From Palsa-883 sp963826975 (GTDB lineage: Bacteria > Pseudomonadota > Alphaproteobacteria > Acetobacterales > Acetobacteraceae), in contig CAWGZJ010000028.1 of the NCBI GenBank assembly GCA_963826975.1, positions 124,001-188,000 of the forward strand: 64,000 nucleotides of DNA, written 5' to 3'. The notes below the pieces were generated by a model. It made no database searches. It saw nothing but the letters and a program-made list of their open reading frames with translations, and was not told where the DNA came from. The first letter of the stretch is position 1, and each line of letters starts with the position of its first letter. This document shows, in pieces, positions 1-9,341 of the stretch. The translations under genes and the position numbers were made by a program.

Positions 1-1
1 G

Positions 2-271
2 CCTGGCGCGCATCCGGGTGCGGCGTCAGGCGTGCATCCCGGTGTCGCATCGGGTGTGCATCCCGGTGTCGCACAGGGCGTGCATCCCGGAATGGCGCCG
101 GCGGGCCATTCCCTGGTGGCGCCCGGGGCGCACCCCAGCATGGCGGGTGGCGGATTCGTCCATCCCGGGGCTTCGGCGGCCGGATTCCATCCCGGCGGCA
201 TGCCGTCTCACGCGGCGGCGCCCGCGGCGCATGCCAGTTCGGGCGGTGGCGGCGGCGGCAAGAAGAAGTAG
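2..271 (+). CDS. C-terminal part of a His-Pro-Gly repeat protein (start lies before the window)
   Basis: The frame is open from base 2 to a TAG at 269-271, with no start needed inside the window, so this is the 3' end of a longer gene. The translation is a low-complexity chain of repeats of the form V-H-P-G-V/M-A spaced about every eight residues, followed by looser H-P-G motifs, an Ala/His/Ser stretch, a Gly run and a Lys-Lys-Lys end. Codon third positions are strongly G/C, as in the neighbouring genes. I do not recognise the family. Similar His/Gly/Pro-rich tails occur on secreted or metal-binding proteins, but no fold or catalytic motif is visible. Function unknown. Confidence 0.55.
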   Translation, partial: PGAHPGAASGVHPGVASGVHPGVAQGVHPGMAPAGHSLVAPGAHPSMAGGGFVHPGASAAGFHPGGMPSHAAAPAAHASSGGGGGGKKK

Positions 272-298
272 GTTCGGCTGCACGCCTGACGGCTTCTG

Positions 299-715
299 TC
301 AGGCGGGTGGCTTGCTCGCGTCATCGTCGGGAACCGCCGCAAGTTCGACGCCTTTATAGAAGTCGGCGACCGGGATTTCCGCGGCGATCTCGGGCATCCG
401 AAGCGTGTCTTCGGCCGTCAGCACGGTTGCGGTCCAATCCTCGTCGCTGCTGGTCCGCGTGAGGACAATCAGGCCGACGCTGGCGTGCTCGAGGATGACG
501 TAGCGGCGGATCGAGGGTACCGCCCGGTATCCGCGAAGCTTGACAATCCGGTCGATGCGGCCGGAGGTCGGGCTGAGCACCTCGAAGACCATACGACCAC
601 ACCCGGAACGAGATAGGCATCCCCGGGGACCTTGGAGTAGGTCACCAGGGCATCGGACGGTGTCGCCGATGGTGGCGAGCCCGGCATCGGGGCCGAGGGG
701 TTCGCATTGGCTGCC
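299..715 (-). pseudogene. Uma2-family endonuclease remnant (DUF820), frameshifted and 5'-truncated
   Basis: The C-terminal part reads as a Uma2/DUF820 protein: a VFEVLSPTS strand with the conserved acidic residue, then RIVKLRGYRAVPSIRRYVIL and a final strand pair ending near 299. The preceding conserved stretch (DALVTYSKVPGDAYLVPGVV) is in a different frame, and the part before it (LGPDAGLATIGDTV) is back in the first frame. The reading frame is therefore broken at about 595 and 660. Nothing upstream of about 715 resembles the usual first 60-70 residues. Uma2 proteins have a PD-(D/E)XK-like fold and are common in multiple copies; two apparently intact copies lie at 27684 and 37643. This copy looks dead. 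Confidence 0.7.
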
Positions 716-792
716 CCGAAGGCGGCCGACCGATGAAAGGAAGCAGCATTGCGAATGTTTGACATGGCGCTCGCTGATAGCGAGTATGTGCC

Positions 793-1044
793 GTGGCGCT
801 GATCGTCCCGCCGCGGGTCGCGCGGCAGTTCGCAGCGATGCCGAGTGCCGACGCGAAACGCCTGCGTGACCGGCTGGAGAGGATCGCGGAAAACCCGACA
901 GCGCCGCACACCGGCGTGAAGCCGCTGGTTGGGGTTTCCGGCATCTTTCGCGTTCGGCAAGGCGACTGGCGTGCGACGTACTCGTTGGAGGCTGGTGACT
1001 TGATCGTCGATCGGGTCGGAAATCGCAAGGAAATCTATCGATGA
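793..1044 (+). CDS. RelE/ParE-superfamily toxin (HigB-like)
   Basis: An 83-residue protein with the RelE/ParE layout: an N-terminal helix pair (PPRVARQFAAMPSADAKRLRDRLERIAENP), a Gly-rich turn (VKPLVGVSGIFRVRQGDWRATYSL) and the final strand DRVGNRKEIYR. The R-x-G-D-W-R-x-x-Y core and the C-terminal R-x-x-I-Y are typical of the family. Toxins of this group cleave mRNA at the ribosome or inhibit gyrase; which applies here cannot be told. The stop overlaps the next gene by four bases (ATGA), and that gene is an XRE-type antitoxin. Toxin-first order is the HigBA arrangement. The start at 793 is a GTG-type codon just after the Uma2 remnant. Confidence 0.8.
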   Translation: MALIVPPRVARQFAAMPSADAKRLRDRLERIAENPTAPHTGVKPLVGVSGIFRVRQGDWRATYSLEAGDLIVDRVGNRKEIYR

Positions 1045-1442
1045 ATGCGCCTTGGCCACGGCCCGTGGCGGAGACCAGCAAGACCGTCACGCTGCGCAAG
1101 CGGGACTGGAAGGCGCTGCTCGCTCGGCTTGAGGATCTGGAGGATCTTGCCGCGATCGCCGAGCGGCTTGCGTATGAGGAACAGGTCGGCAAGGAGGTCG
1201 CGCGGCGGGACTATCTGACCGGCGACGAGATGAAACGCATCCTGGATGACGAAAGCCCGGTGAAGGTCTGGCGCGAGAAGCGTGGGCTGACACAGCGGGA
1301 ACTCGCGGAGCAGGCGGGAGTCAGCTCCGGTTATCTCGCGGAGATCGAGACCGGCAAGAAGCCGGGCAGCGCGGTGGCATTGCGGAAGCTATCGCGCGTA
1401 CTGGCGATCCCGATGGAGAATCTACTGTCGCATCCGGGGTGA
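1041..1442 (+). CDS. XRE-family antitoxin (HigA-like)
   Basis: A 133-residue protein. Residues 1-70 form an alpha-helical region with a charged coiled segment (WKALLARLEDLEDLAAIAERLAYEEQ) like the Phd-type part of HigA-like antitoxins. Residues 75-130 form a classic HTH_3 domain, with the recognition segment LTQRELAEQAGVSSGYLAEIETGKK. It should bind and neutralise the toxin encoded by the upstream overlapping gene and repress the shared promoter, which would lie before 793. The ATGA overlap implies translational coupling. The module sits among gene remnants, as mobile toxin-antitoxin pairs often do. Confidence 0.85.
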   Translation: MNAPWPRPVAETSKTVTLRKRDWKALLARLEDLEDLAAIAERLAYEEQVGKEVARRDYLTGDEMKRILDDESPVKVWREKRGLTQRELAEQAGVSSGYLAEIETGKKPGSAVALRKLSRVLAIPMENLLSHPG

Positions 1443-1532
1443 GCGGTGGATGCGGCCACGGGCGCGCACTCGATGGCCCCTCATCCTGAAGACATGGTTC
1501 GGAAATATTCCTGAAACAGGTTGAAGCATGTT

Positions 1533-2535
1533 TTACCTGGAAGCAGAGTGATAGGAACTCATTGATGTCAGAATCTGGAGCTCACTATGTAACATGCCCA
1601 TTATGACATGCGTGTCACCACTTGAGATGCCCATTGCGGTTCCGATCACGCGTTTCGGTGCGAGAGCCTTCCCCGTGGCAAGTAGGGAGACGTTCAGTTC
1701 ATGATACGCGAAACCCAAGAATACCATGAACTGTGCGTTTTGTAAGCATGAATGTATTTTTAGGAGGTTACTGTTATTCTCGTTCTGTTCAGTGAATGTT
1801 TTTATTTGATTTGCAAGCTCGATCAACGGGGTTCCCGGTCGCTCAGATACCAAAAGCCACGCTCTGCACGGGACGCTGCCACTCCAACGGGCCGACGACG
1901 CCATATGGATGCACTATAGTCGCTTGATTAACCAATTCCGCGGCATCGGATTCCGGTATATTATAATAATTCTGTAGTGCATGAAACAGGAAATGCTCAA
2001 TGCATCTGTCATAATTAAATATGATAAACGAGATATTTTCAAACAATGATGCAATCTGATCACGCCTCACATTCTCAAACAGCAGTTTTTGGAAGGCATC
2101 ATACCAGGTATCTGACAATGCAGCGTAGTTGAGTGTTGTTCTCCTATTATAATTTGTGGGGTGGTCCTTGGGCTTGAGGCGACTCTTGCCCTCAGCCTCA
2201 AGAATGGCGCGAACAATGCCTAGTTTGCCACAAATTTTGACATGCGTGTCATGGTAGTGCGCATCGATGAAATTATCTATCGAGAGAGCCTGGGGCATCG
2301 CATCGCGAATCCTCCAAGCGGCCTGCTGGTAGTCGTTGGGGTTTTCGCCGCTTCCCCGAGTATACTGCTGAATGGCCGCTGCGATGGCTTGGTCGCCGCT
2401 TACAAGCCGGTTGAAATCCTGATAACGTATGTCCAGCATCGCCGCTATCTTGGACGCGAGTTCAAACCCGACTGGTAATCCAGCCTCCTTGCTGGCGCCC
2501 GCGCCGACAACAAAGACGGTCTTTGATTTGAACAC
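1533..2535 (-). pseudogene. SIR2-like domain protein, frameshifted near two-thirds
   Basis: From the ATG at 2535 the protein starts FVVGAGASKEAGLPVG, the Gly-Ala-Gly-Ala-Ser nucleotide-binding loop of SIR2-like proteins. Later come IIFNYDRCIEHFLFHAL and a V-H-P-Y-G motif, matching the F-N-Y-D and H-x-x-G motifs of SIR2-like proteins associated with phage defence. The first frame ends at a TGA at 1843. The sensible continuation (PGTPLIELANQIKTFTEQN to a stop at 1533) is one base out of phase, which fits one extra base near 1850. Without the shift the product would be about 330 residues. The region is clearly richer in A/T than its neighbours, suggesting acquisition. No partner gene of a known SIR2 defence system is adjacent. 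Confidence 0.6.
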
Positions 2536-2646
2536 TTATGAGGGCATTCCCGGTGATTCACTCACTGCGCGTGGAGCCCCGCGCAAGACCCTCAGCGATA
2601 TGAAATCGGACACCGTGGCTTAACGTCGGCGCTTCATACGCCAGAG

Positions 2647-4586
2647 TCACTGACAAGCCAAACACTCCTCATAATCCGTCGCACCCACCCCCACCCCCGC
2701 AGCCGCCATCGCCACCAAAGGCAACTGCGCCTGCCCATCATTCGCCGGCACGCCCATCACCCCGGTAAACGCCATCGGCGCCACCGCCTTCTCGCTCACA
2801 TTATCCGCCCGAGCGATCGACAAACTCCGGCAGTAGTACAGCGACTTCACCCCCCGCTTCCACGCCATGAAATGGATCTGGTGCAGATCCCGCTTGCTCA
2901 CATTCGCCGGCAGAAACACATTCACCGACTGGCTCTGGCAGATGAACGGTGCGCGATCCGCCGCATGCTCGATAATCCACCGCTGATCCAGTTCGAACGC
3001 GGTCTTGTAAACCGCCTTCTCCTGCTCAGCTCAGAAAATCCAGATGCTGCACGCTGCCCCTGCGTCAGCGTGATGGACGACCACACCTCATCGGTATCCA
3101 TGCCCCTTCTCCGCCAGCAGCTTCTGCAGATGCCGGTTGCGCACCGAAAAACTGCCCGACAGCGTCTTCTGCAAGAACACGTTCGCCGCGATCGGCTCGA
3201 TCCCCGGGCTCGAATTCCCCGCAATGATCGAAATCGACGCCGTCGGCGCAATCGACATCTTGTGGCTGAACCGCTCCATGACCCCATACTCGGCCGCATC
3301 CGGGCACGGCCCCCGCTCCTCCGCCAGCATCAGCGACGCCGCGTCCGCCTGCGCGCCGGATATGCTTGAACATCCGCTTGTTCCACACCTTGGCGATCAC
3401 GCTCTCCCACGGCACGTTCTGCGATTGCAGGAAGGAGTGGAACCCCATCACCCCCAGCCCCACGCTGCGCTCGCGCATCGCCGAATACTTCGCCCGCTCC
3501 ATCCCCGGCGGCGCGCGGTCGATGAAATCCTGCAGCACGTTGTCCAGGAACCGCATCACGTCCTCGATGAACAGTCGGATGGTCCTTCCACTCGAACCAG
3601 TTCTCCAGGTTCAGCGACGCCAGGCAGCACACCGCGGTGCGCTGCATCCCGTGCTGGTCACGCCCCGTCGGCAGCGTGATCTCGCTGCACAGGTTGGACG
3701 TCTTCACCTCCAGCCCGGCCAGCTTGTGATGCTCCGGCCGCGCCCGGTTCACGTGATCGGAGAAGATCAGGTACGGCTCGCCGGTCTCGATCCGCGCCGT
3801 CAGGATGCGGATCCACAACGCGCGCGCCGAGATCGACCGCACCACCGCGTTGTCCTTCGGCGAGATCAGCGTCCAGGCCTCGTCCGCCTCCACCGCGCGC
3901 ATGAACGCGTCGGACACCAGGATGCCGTGGTGCAGGTTCAGCGCCTTGCGATTCGGATCGCCCCCGGTCGGGCGGCGGATTTCGATGAACTCCTCGATCT
4001 CCGGATGCCACACCGGCAGATACACCGCCGCCGATCCGCGCCGCAGCGACCCCTGCGAGATCGCCAGCGTCAGCGAATCCATCACCCGGATGAACGGGAT
4101 CACGCCGGAGGTCTTGCCGACCGCGCCCACCCGCTCGCCGATCGAGCGCAGGTTGCCCCAGTACGACCCGATCCCGCCGCCCTTGGACGCCAGCCAGACA
4201 TTCTCGTTCCACAGCCCGACGATGCCATCCAGGCTGTCGGACGCCTCGTTCAGAAAGCAGGAGATCGGCAGGCCACGCTGGGTGCCGCCGTTCGACAGCA
4301 CGGGCGTCGCCGGCATGACCCACAGCTTGCTCATATAGTCGTAGATGCGCTGGGCGTGCGCCTGATCGTCGCCGTAGTAGGTGGCGACGCGGGCGAACAG
4401 GTCCTGGAATTCCTCGCCCGGCATCAGGTAGCGGTCGGACAGCGTGGCGCGGCCGAAATCGGTCAGCAGCACGTCGCGGGAGCGATCGACGTGAACCTGG
4501 TAGCGCCCTGGCATCTGCACTGCATCAAGCACGTCCGTTCCCCCCGAGTTGGCCGAACCCCCTGGCCCGGCTCCGACAATCCCCAT
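2647..4586 (-). pseudogene. nrdA: Ribonucleoside-diphosphate reductase alpha subunit, several frameshifts
   Basis: The large catalytic chain of class I ribonucleotide reductase makes dNDPs from NDPs and normally pairs with an NrdB radical chain, not seen here. Residues from the ATG at 4586 run through the first redox cysteine (LPISCFLNEASDSLDG), the ASKGGGIGSYWG loop, the thiyl-radical cysteine with its partners (N-L-C-S-E-I), and then in shifted frames MGFHSFLQ, FSHKMSIAPTASISIIAG and the C-terminal E-E-C-L-A-C-Q cysteine pair at 2647. Frame changes occur near 3575, 3355, 3095 and 3045, and again just downstream; those I could reconstruct are single-base insertions. As the gene is normally indispensable, sequencing error is as likely as decay. 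The start at 4586 was chosen by family length; a longer frame begins at 4748. Confidence 0.8.
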
Positions 4587-4614
4587 TATCGATCCCGTGC
4601 ATGGCGGTTCGTCA

Positions 4615-4658
4615 ACTAGATATAGGCGGTCTTCCACTCGACTCCCCACAAGATACCG
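4615..4658 (-). promoter_or_regulatory. Possible NrdR box pair upstream of nrdA
   Basis: Two related 10-base sites lie 33 bases apart, 30-72 bases before the nrdA start: CTAGATATAG at 4616-4625 (near-palindromic, close to the NrdR consensus core) and CAAGATACCG at 4649-4658 (7 of 10 matches to the first). Paired boxes about three helix turns apart before nrd genes are the usual NrdR arrangement. The second site is weak, so this is tentative. Confidence 0.35.
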
Positions 4659-4660
4659 GA

Positions 4661-5062
4661 TTGTGGCGGCCTCGCCACTATCCCACCAAGACCGCCGACA
4701 AGCGACTCGGCGGTCTATGGATGTGGCGATTTGCCCGCCCAACTCCAAGGGAGCCGCGCTCGATTCCCCCGCCGGAAGGCGCTCGGATCGCTGATATTCC
4801 CGGCCGCCGGTCTCACCACCGGCGGTGGATAAGACCGCTCCGGGTCCGCCGACTGCTCCAATCCGGCCCGGCCGGACAGGACCTCCGGAGAAGGGTCATT
4901 CCCCTGCACTCGACAAGATTGGCACGAATTGCCCGCGCATCAGGTCGAGCTTCCGGTCCAGCCAGCGGACCCGGCCACCCGCCATCCCAAACGAAAATGG
5001 CCGCCGCGGAGGCGACGGCCATTCCGGACCTTACCAGCCCACCCGAAGCGCGGGCGAGCGGC
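4661..5062. other. Non-coding gap between nrdA and manganese catalase
   Basis: About 400 bases before nrdA and after the catalase stop. Open frames here on both strands have Pro/Arg-rich antisense character and no recognisable start context. The part nearest nrdA should hold its promoter. No clear terminator hairpin was seen. Confidence 0.4.
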
Positions 5063-5815
5063 TCAGTGCCGCTTCGCCGTGCTTTTCGCCTCGCCACCGC
5101 GTTCGTCATCCGGATTGACCGGCGACGGCGGGAAACCACCCTGCGGTTCCGGCTTGGCGATGTACTCGAAGTCCGGCGCCTCGTTCCACGGGCCGCGCTC
5201 GTCTTCGCCCTGCGACAGGTTGAACACCAACTTCACCGTGTCGTCGGGCGGCACGTTGCCGAACATCGGGTCGTCGAGCTTCCCCATCGACTCCAGGGCC
5301 TTCATGAACATGTTGGCGTGGGTGATCTCGCGCGTCAGCAGGTGCGTGAGCACCTTTTTGGTGCGCTCATCGTCCGACGCCTTGATCAGCGCCTCGTAGG
5401 TCTGTCGCGCGCCTGCCTCCGATGCGATGTCGGCGCGCAGGTCACGCACCACGTTGCCTCCCTCATTGATGTAGGCGGCGGTCCAGCAACTGCCCTGGCT
5501 GTCAAGAAAATGCGGCCCGCCGCCTTTCAGCTTGAACAGCGGCGCGTCGTACACCGGCGTCTGGTCGATCTTGCTGGTGTGCTGCGCGATCAACTTGCCC
5601 ACCATCTCCAGATGGCCGAATTCCTCGATCGCGATGTCCTGCAGCATGTCGCGGATGCCAGCATCCTCAACATGGAACGACTGCACCCAATATTGTAGCG
5701 CAGCGGTCAATTCACCAGTAGCCCCACCGAATTGTTCAAGCAGAAACGTGCCGAAGCGCGCGTCAGGCTTGCCGATGCTGACCGGCTGGATCAGCTCCTT
5801 GCGATGCAAAAACAT
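5063..5815 (-). CDS. Manganese catalase
   Basis: A 250-residue non-haem catalase that converts hydrogen peroxide to water and oxygen at a di-manganese centre. The ferritin-like ligand pattern is visible: Glu35 in GATGELTAALQYW, the E-E-F-G-H-L-E set at 64-70, Glu133 in ASEAGAR, and Glu163/His166 in TREITHANMF. The N-terminus MFLHRKELIQPV and the C-terminal segment with PPDDTVKLVFNLSQGEDERGPWN are typical of the family, and the length is normal. The tail is charged and probably disordered. It is transcribed alone or with the downstream small stress protein on the same strand. The start has no competitor upstream. Confidence 0.95.
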   Translation of the reverse strand: MFLHRKELIQPVSIGKPDARFGTFLLEQFGGATGELTAALQYWVQSFHVEDAGIRDMLQDIAIEEFGHLEMVGKLIAQHTSKIDQTPVYDAPLFKLKGGGPHFLDSQGSCWTAAYINEGGNVVRDLRADIASEAGARQTYEALIKASDDERTKKVLTHLLTREITHANMFMKALESMGKLDDPMFGNVPPDDTVKLVFNLSQGEDERGPWNEAPDFEYIAKPEPQGGFPPSPVNPDDERGGEAKSTAKRH

Positions 5816-5952
5816 GTGGTTCTCCGGTTTCCGCCACCGGGCCGCCGTTGAGTGCGTCCAACGACGGCCCGATCAAGCGGGACGACTAAACGGAACAGGA
5901 CGGCCAGTATGGCCGATCAGCCGGAACCCATGCCCGGCCGAGGCGACACCGA

Positions 5953-6204
5953 TCAGCGGCGGCCGAGTGCGAAGCCCAAGGCGACACCGACCCCCATCGC
6001 AGCCAACAGCGCGCCGATAGGCTTTTCGTGGGCGAAGTCCTTCACCCCGTCCACGGCTTGGCCGTAGGCCTGCTGCGCCTTGCCGGCCACCTGGTCGGCC
6101 TTGCCGCGAATCTGGGTGGTGGCATCCCCCATCAGACCGCCGGCCGCATCCTCGATCTTGCCGCCGACGTCACGGGCCGCGCCTTCAATGCGATCTGAGT
6201 TCAT
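5953..6204 (-). CDS. Small CsbD/DUF883-like stress protein with C-terminal membrane helix
   Basis: An 83-residue protein starting MNSDRIEGAARDVGGKIEDAAG, the CsbD-like amphipathic repeat signature. It continues with a second helix (IRGKADQVAGKAQQAYGQAVDGVKD) and ends with a hydrophobic segment, GALLAAMGVGVALGFALGRR, as in DUF883/ElaB proteins. Such proteins accumulate under general stress; those with a C-terminal helix are thought to tether to the membrane. It lies just upstream of the manganese catalase on the same strand (137-base gap), so co-expression under oxidative stress is plausible but unproven. Confidence 0.85.
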   Translation of the reverse strand: MNSDRIEGAARDVGGKIEDAAGGLMGDATTQIRGKADQVAGKAQQAYGQAVDGVKDFAHEKPIGALLAAMGVGVALGFALGRR

Positions 6205-6517
6205 GGTATGATTGTCCGCCTTTGTGTTCGGGCCAGAATTGGCACCGGCTCGTGCAAGCTAAACTGAGATGGTCGAGGCCAGTTCCATCAGGACACCATA
6301 AAGAGACTACGCGCGCACCAGGCGAATCGCGGACGGCGCGCAAATGCGTCCGCTTCCGGCACATTTGGTCATTTGGGGCTTGCACTGAAACCGACCGCCC
6401 GACGCGCAACGCCCGCGGCAGATCGCGCGCGATCCCCTGCCCATCTCGTCACCCACCACGCGCCGGATGCCACAACGTGGCCGCGCAACACGACGGCAAG
6501 TTGCGTCGAGCCTCACG
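6205..6517. other. Gap between Na/Pi symporter and CsbD-like gene
   Basis: About 310 bases with no convincing gene. It must hold the promoter of the CsbD-like gene (upstream of 6204) and the 3' end of the symporter transcript. I see no tRNA, terminator or repeat here. Confidence 0.4.
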
Positions 6518-8281
6518 CTACGGATCCGCCCGCAGCCGGCTGGACATCAGCTCGCCTTGCCCCTCCAGCACCGGATAGGCCGCCGCGGCCACCAGGTGGG
6601 AATTCAACCGCTTGAACTCGCGCAGCAGATCGAGATGCAGCGCCGAGCCATCCACCGCGTCGTCCCGCTTCCCTGGCGCAGACCCGCTACCCAGCCCAGT
6701 CCCCTGCGTCGTCGCCTGCGCCGCCCCGCGCGTCGCCCCCTGGATCGCCCCCAGCGTTGCTCCCTGGGTCGTGCGCCCACGCAGCGCAGCGAAATGGGCG
6801 GCGGTAGCGGCAGCTTCCAACTCGCGGAACGCCTCCTTCTCCGCCACCAGCAGCCGCGCCGCGCGCGCATCCTCCGTCATGAACACCGCCGCCGCCGCAC
6901 GCGCCGTCGTCGCGAGGCCCTCCAGCAGCCGACGCGCTTCGGCTCGCTCGGCCCGCGGCATCGCCAGGCCACGCTTCAACCGCTTCGCCAGGTGGCCCAT
7001 CACGTCACGCGCGATCACATCGCCGGCCGCCTCCAGGTTGGTGGTGAACACCAGGATCTCGCTCAGCCGCCGGTGATCCGCCTCGCTCAGTGCGTCGGGG
7101 TCCAGCGCGCTCAGGTAGTCGCGAATCGCCCGGTTGAGCCGGTCCAGCACGTCGTCCAGCCGACGCACCTCGCCGATGCGCTTGCGGTCGGTGGCGCCCA
7201 ACACCTCGCCCGCGCCACCCAGCATGGCCTCCAGCGCGTCGGCCATGCGCAGCGCCTCGCGCGACGCATCGGCCAGCGCAATCGCCGGGTTCTCCAGCGC
7301 CGTCCGGTCCAAGTAGCGCGGCCGAGACGGGTCCTCCGCCTCCACCCGTGCCGGCAGCAGCTTGCGCAACATCGCGGCAAACGGCCCCAGCACCGGCATG
7401 AACACCACCGCCAGCGCCAGGTTGAACAGCGTATGAAAATCCGCCACCGCGCGCGCCGGATCGGGGTCCAGCCGCACCATCAGCACACCCAGCCGGTCGA
7501 GCAGCGCCAGCGCCACCACGCAGCCAAGCGCGCGGTTCAGCAGGTTGCCCACCGGCAGCCGGCGCGCCACCGGATCGTCGCCCGACACCCCCTCCAGCAC
7601 CGGGTTGATCGCGGTGCCCAGGTTGGCGCCCAGCACCAGAGCGAAGGCGGCGTCCGGCGGCACCACGCCCTTGGTCGCCAGCGACATCACCAGCAGCACC
7701 ACCGCCACCGAGGAATGTGCCGCCCAGGTCAGCGCCGCGGCCACCAGCACGTCCAGCACCGGCTGGGTGGTGATGGCGCCGAGCACCATCCGCAGGCTTG
7801 TCGTGTCCTCGAACGGCGTGATGGTGCCGACAAGCTGGTGCAGCGCCATCAGCATCAGCCCGAGGCCGATCGAGACACGTCCCAGATCGCGGGTCCGCGT
7901 GGCGCCGGCGCGGCGGAACAGCAGGACGCCGATCAGGATCAGCGCCGGCGCGACGGCGGCGACGTTGAACGACAGCACCTGGACGATCAGCGTGGTGCCG
8001 ACGTTGGCCCCCAGCATCACCGCCAGCGCGGGAACCAGCGCGACCGCGCCGCCGGCGGCGAACCCCGTCACCATCAACCCGGTCGCGGTGCTGGATTGCA
8101 GCACCGCCGTCACCCCCAGCCCGGCCAGGAACGCCGCCAGCCGACGGTTCAGCGCAGTCCCGAGCAGCCGACGCAGCTCCGGCCCATAGGCCCGCTGAAT
8201 GCCGGTCTGCACCATGTGCACGCCCCACAGCAGCAGCGCGACCGCGCCGGCCAAGTCCAGCAGTGTCCAGGTTGTGTCCAT
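6518..8281 (-). CDS. Na+/phosphate cotransporter family protein with PhoU-like domain
   Basis: A 587-residue inner-membrane protein. The first roughly 310 residues hold two inverted Na_Pi_cotrans repeats, each with the Q-S-S-T/H-S-S-V type signature (AVLQSSTATGLMVTGF and the second AAHSSVAVVLLV) and glycine-rich helices such as AVMLGANVGTTLIVQVL and LVLGANLGTAINPVLEG. The rest, from about residue 340, is helical and resembles PhoU (EVRRLDDVLDRLNRAIRDYL). It is expected to import phosphate with sodium or to modulate phosphate efflux. The ATG at 8281 opens directly into the first helix (TWTLLDLAGAVALLLWGVHM). The gene stands alone, downstream of the MoxR gene on the same strand. Confidence 0.92.
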   Translation of the reverse strand: MDTTWTLLDLAGAVALLLWGVHMVQTGIQRAYGPELRRLLGTALNRRLAAFLAGLGVTAVLQSSTATGLMVTGFAAGGAVALVPALAVMLGANVGTTLIVQVLSFNVAAVAPALILIGVLLFRRAGATRTRDLGRVSIGLGLMLMALHQLVGTITPFEDTTSLRMVLGAITTQPVLDVLVAAALTWAAHSSVAVVLLVMSLATKGVVPPDAAFALVLGANLGTAINPVLEGVSGDDPVARRLPVGNLLNRALGCVVALALLDRLGVLMVRLDPDPARAVADFHTLFNLALAVVFMPVLGPFAAMLRKLLPARVEAEDPSRPRYLDRTALENPAIALADASREALRMADALEAMLGGAGEVLGATDRKRIGEVRRLDDVLDRLNRAIRDYLSALDPDALSEADHRRLSEILVFTTNLEAAGDVIARDVMGHLAKRLKRGLAMPRAERAEARRLLEGLATTARAAAAVFMTEDARAARLLVAEKEAFRELEAAATAAHFAALRGRTTQGATLGAIQGATRGAAQATTQGTGLGSGSAPGKRDDAVDGSALHLDLLREFKRLNSHLVAAAAYPVLEGQGELMSSRLRADP

Positions 8282-8418
8282 GCCCGGCCCTATGACACCC
8301 TGCCCGGTACTATGACTTCATGAGGGAGCGGACGGATCGCTCGCCCCTCACCCGCTTCGCGACGGCTCTTCGGGCCGCTGCGCACCGCAATCCACCAGCC
8401 CGGGTGCGCACCACCCAA

Positions 8419-9306
8419 CTACGCCGCATCCAGCAAACGGGCAGCCTCGGCACCGCGGATCTTGGCGATGTCGTCCTGGTACTTCAGCAAAACACCGAGC
8501 GTGTCATCCACCACGCCAGGCGTCAGCTCGTGGGCGTTCAGGTGGGTCAGCGCGCTCGCCCAGTCGATCGTCTCGGCCACGCCGGGCAGCTTGAACAGCT
8601 CCTCGCCGCGCAGGCGCTGCACGAAGTCGACGACCTGGGCGGCCAACGCCTCCGGCACGCCGGGCGCCTTGGCCGCCAGGATCGCCCGCTCGCGCGCGGT
8701 GTCGGGGTAGTCCACCCAATGATACAGACACCGGCGACGGATCGCGTCATGCACCTCCCGCGTGCGGTTGGAGGTCAGCACCACCACCGGCAGGGTCTTC
8801 GCCCGCACGGTGCCCAGTTCCGGCACGGTGATCTGGAAATCGGCCAGCAGCTCGAGCAGGAACGCCTCGAACGGTTCGTCGGCACGGTCCAACTCGTCGA
8901 TCAGCAGAACCGCGGGCGGCAGATCGGGGTCGATCGCCGACAGCAGCGGGCGGGCCTGCAGGAACTCGCGGGTGTAGATGTCGCGCGCCAGCTCGTCACG
9001 GTCGGTCTGGCCGGCGGCCTCGGCCAGCCGGATCGCCATGAGCTGGCGCGGATGGTCCCACTCATAGGCGGCGGCCGCCAAATCCATGCCGTCGTAGCAT
9101 TGCAGGCGCACCAGGCGGCGGTTGAGGCCGGCCGCCAGCACCTTGGCGATCTCGGTCTTCCCGGTGCCCGGCTCGCCCTCCAGGAACAGCGGCCGGCGCA
9201 TCGACAGCGCCAGGTGCACCGTCGTCGCCAGTTCCAGGTCGGCGATGTAGCCGTGCGCGGCGAGCAGCGTCGCCGTGTCGGCAACGCGGGACGGCAGGTC
9301 GGTCAT
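8419..9306 (-). CDS. MoxR-family AAA ATPase (CoxD-like)
   Basis: A 295-residue AAA+ chaperone-like ATPase. Walker A is GEPGTGKTE, Walker B is VLLIDELDRAD, and sensor-1 is VVLTSNRTREVHDAIRRR, followed by the helical lid. In aerobic CO dehydrogenase clusters the related CoxD, with the von Willebrand protein CoxE, matures the Mo/Cu site; other MoxR proteins assist other metalloenzymes. The gene follows a CoxG homologue by 35 bases on the same strand, supporting the CoxD assignment, but no CoxE, CODH subunits or CoxF lie in the window. The ATG at 9306 (MTDLPSRVADT) was preferred over longer in-frame extensions because it matches the usual N-terminus. Confidence 0.88.
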   Translation of the reverse strand: MTDLPSRVADTATLLAAHGYIADLELATTVHLALSMRRPLFLEGEPGTGKTEIAKVLAAGLNRRLVRLQCYDGMDLAAAAYEWDHPRQLMAIRLAEAAGQTDRDELARDIYTREFLQARPLLSAIDPDLPPAVLLIDELDRADEPFEAFLLELLADFQITVPELGTVRAKTLPVVVLTSNRTREVHDAIRRRCLYHWVDYPDTARERAILAAKAPGVPEALAAQVVDFVQRLRGEELFKLPGVAETIDWASALTHLNAHELTPGVVDDTLGVLLKYQDDIAKIRGAEAARLLDAA

Positions 9307-9341
9307 GCCAACGGGCAGGGCAGCTTGCGGCTCAGGGGGCA

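Noticed and set aside
4601..5698. Long plus-strand frame across the catalase gene and the nrdA leader
   Set aside because: Antisense to manganese catalase and Pro/Arg-rich; no ribosome site or family resemblance.
6467..8323. Long plus-strand frame opposite the Na/Pi symporter
   Set aside because: Its translation is Arg/Gln/His-rich with no conserved motif, the typical antisense shadow of a high-GC gene.
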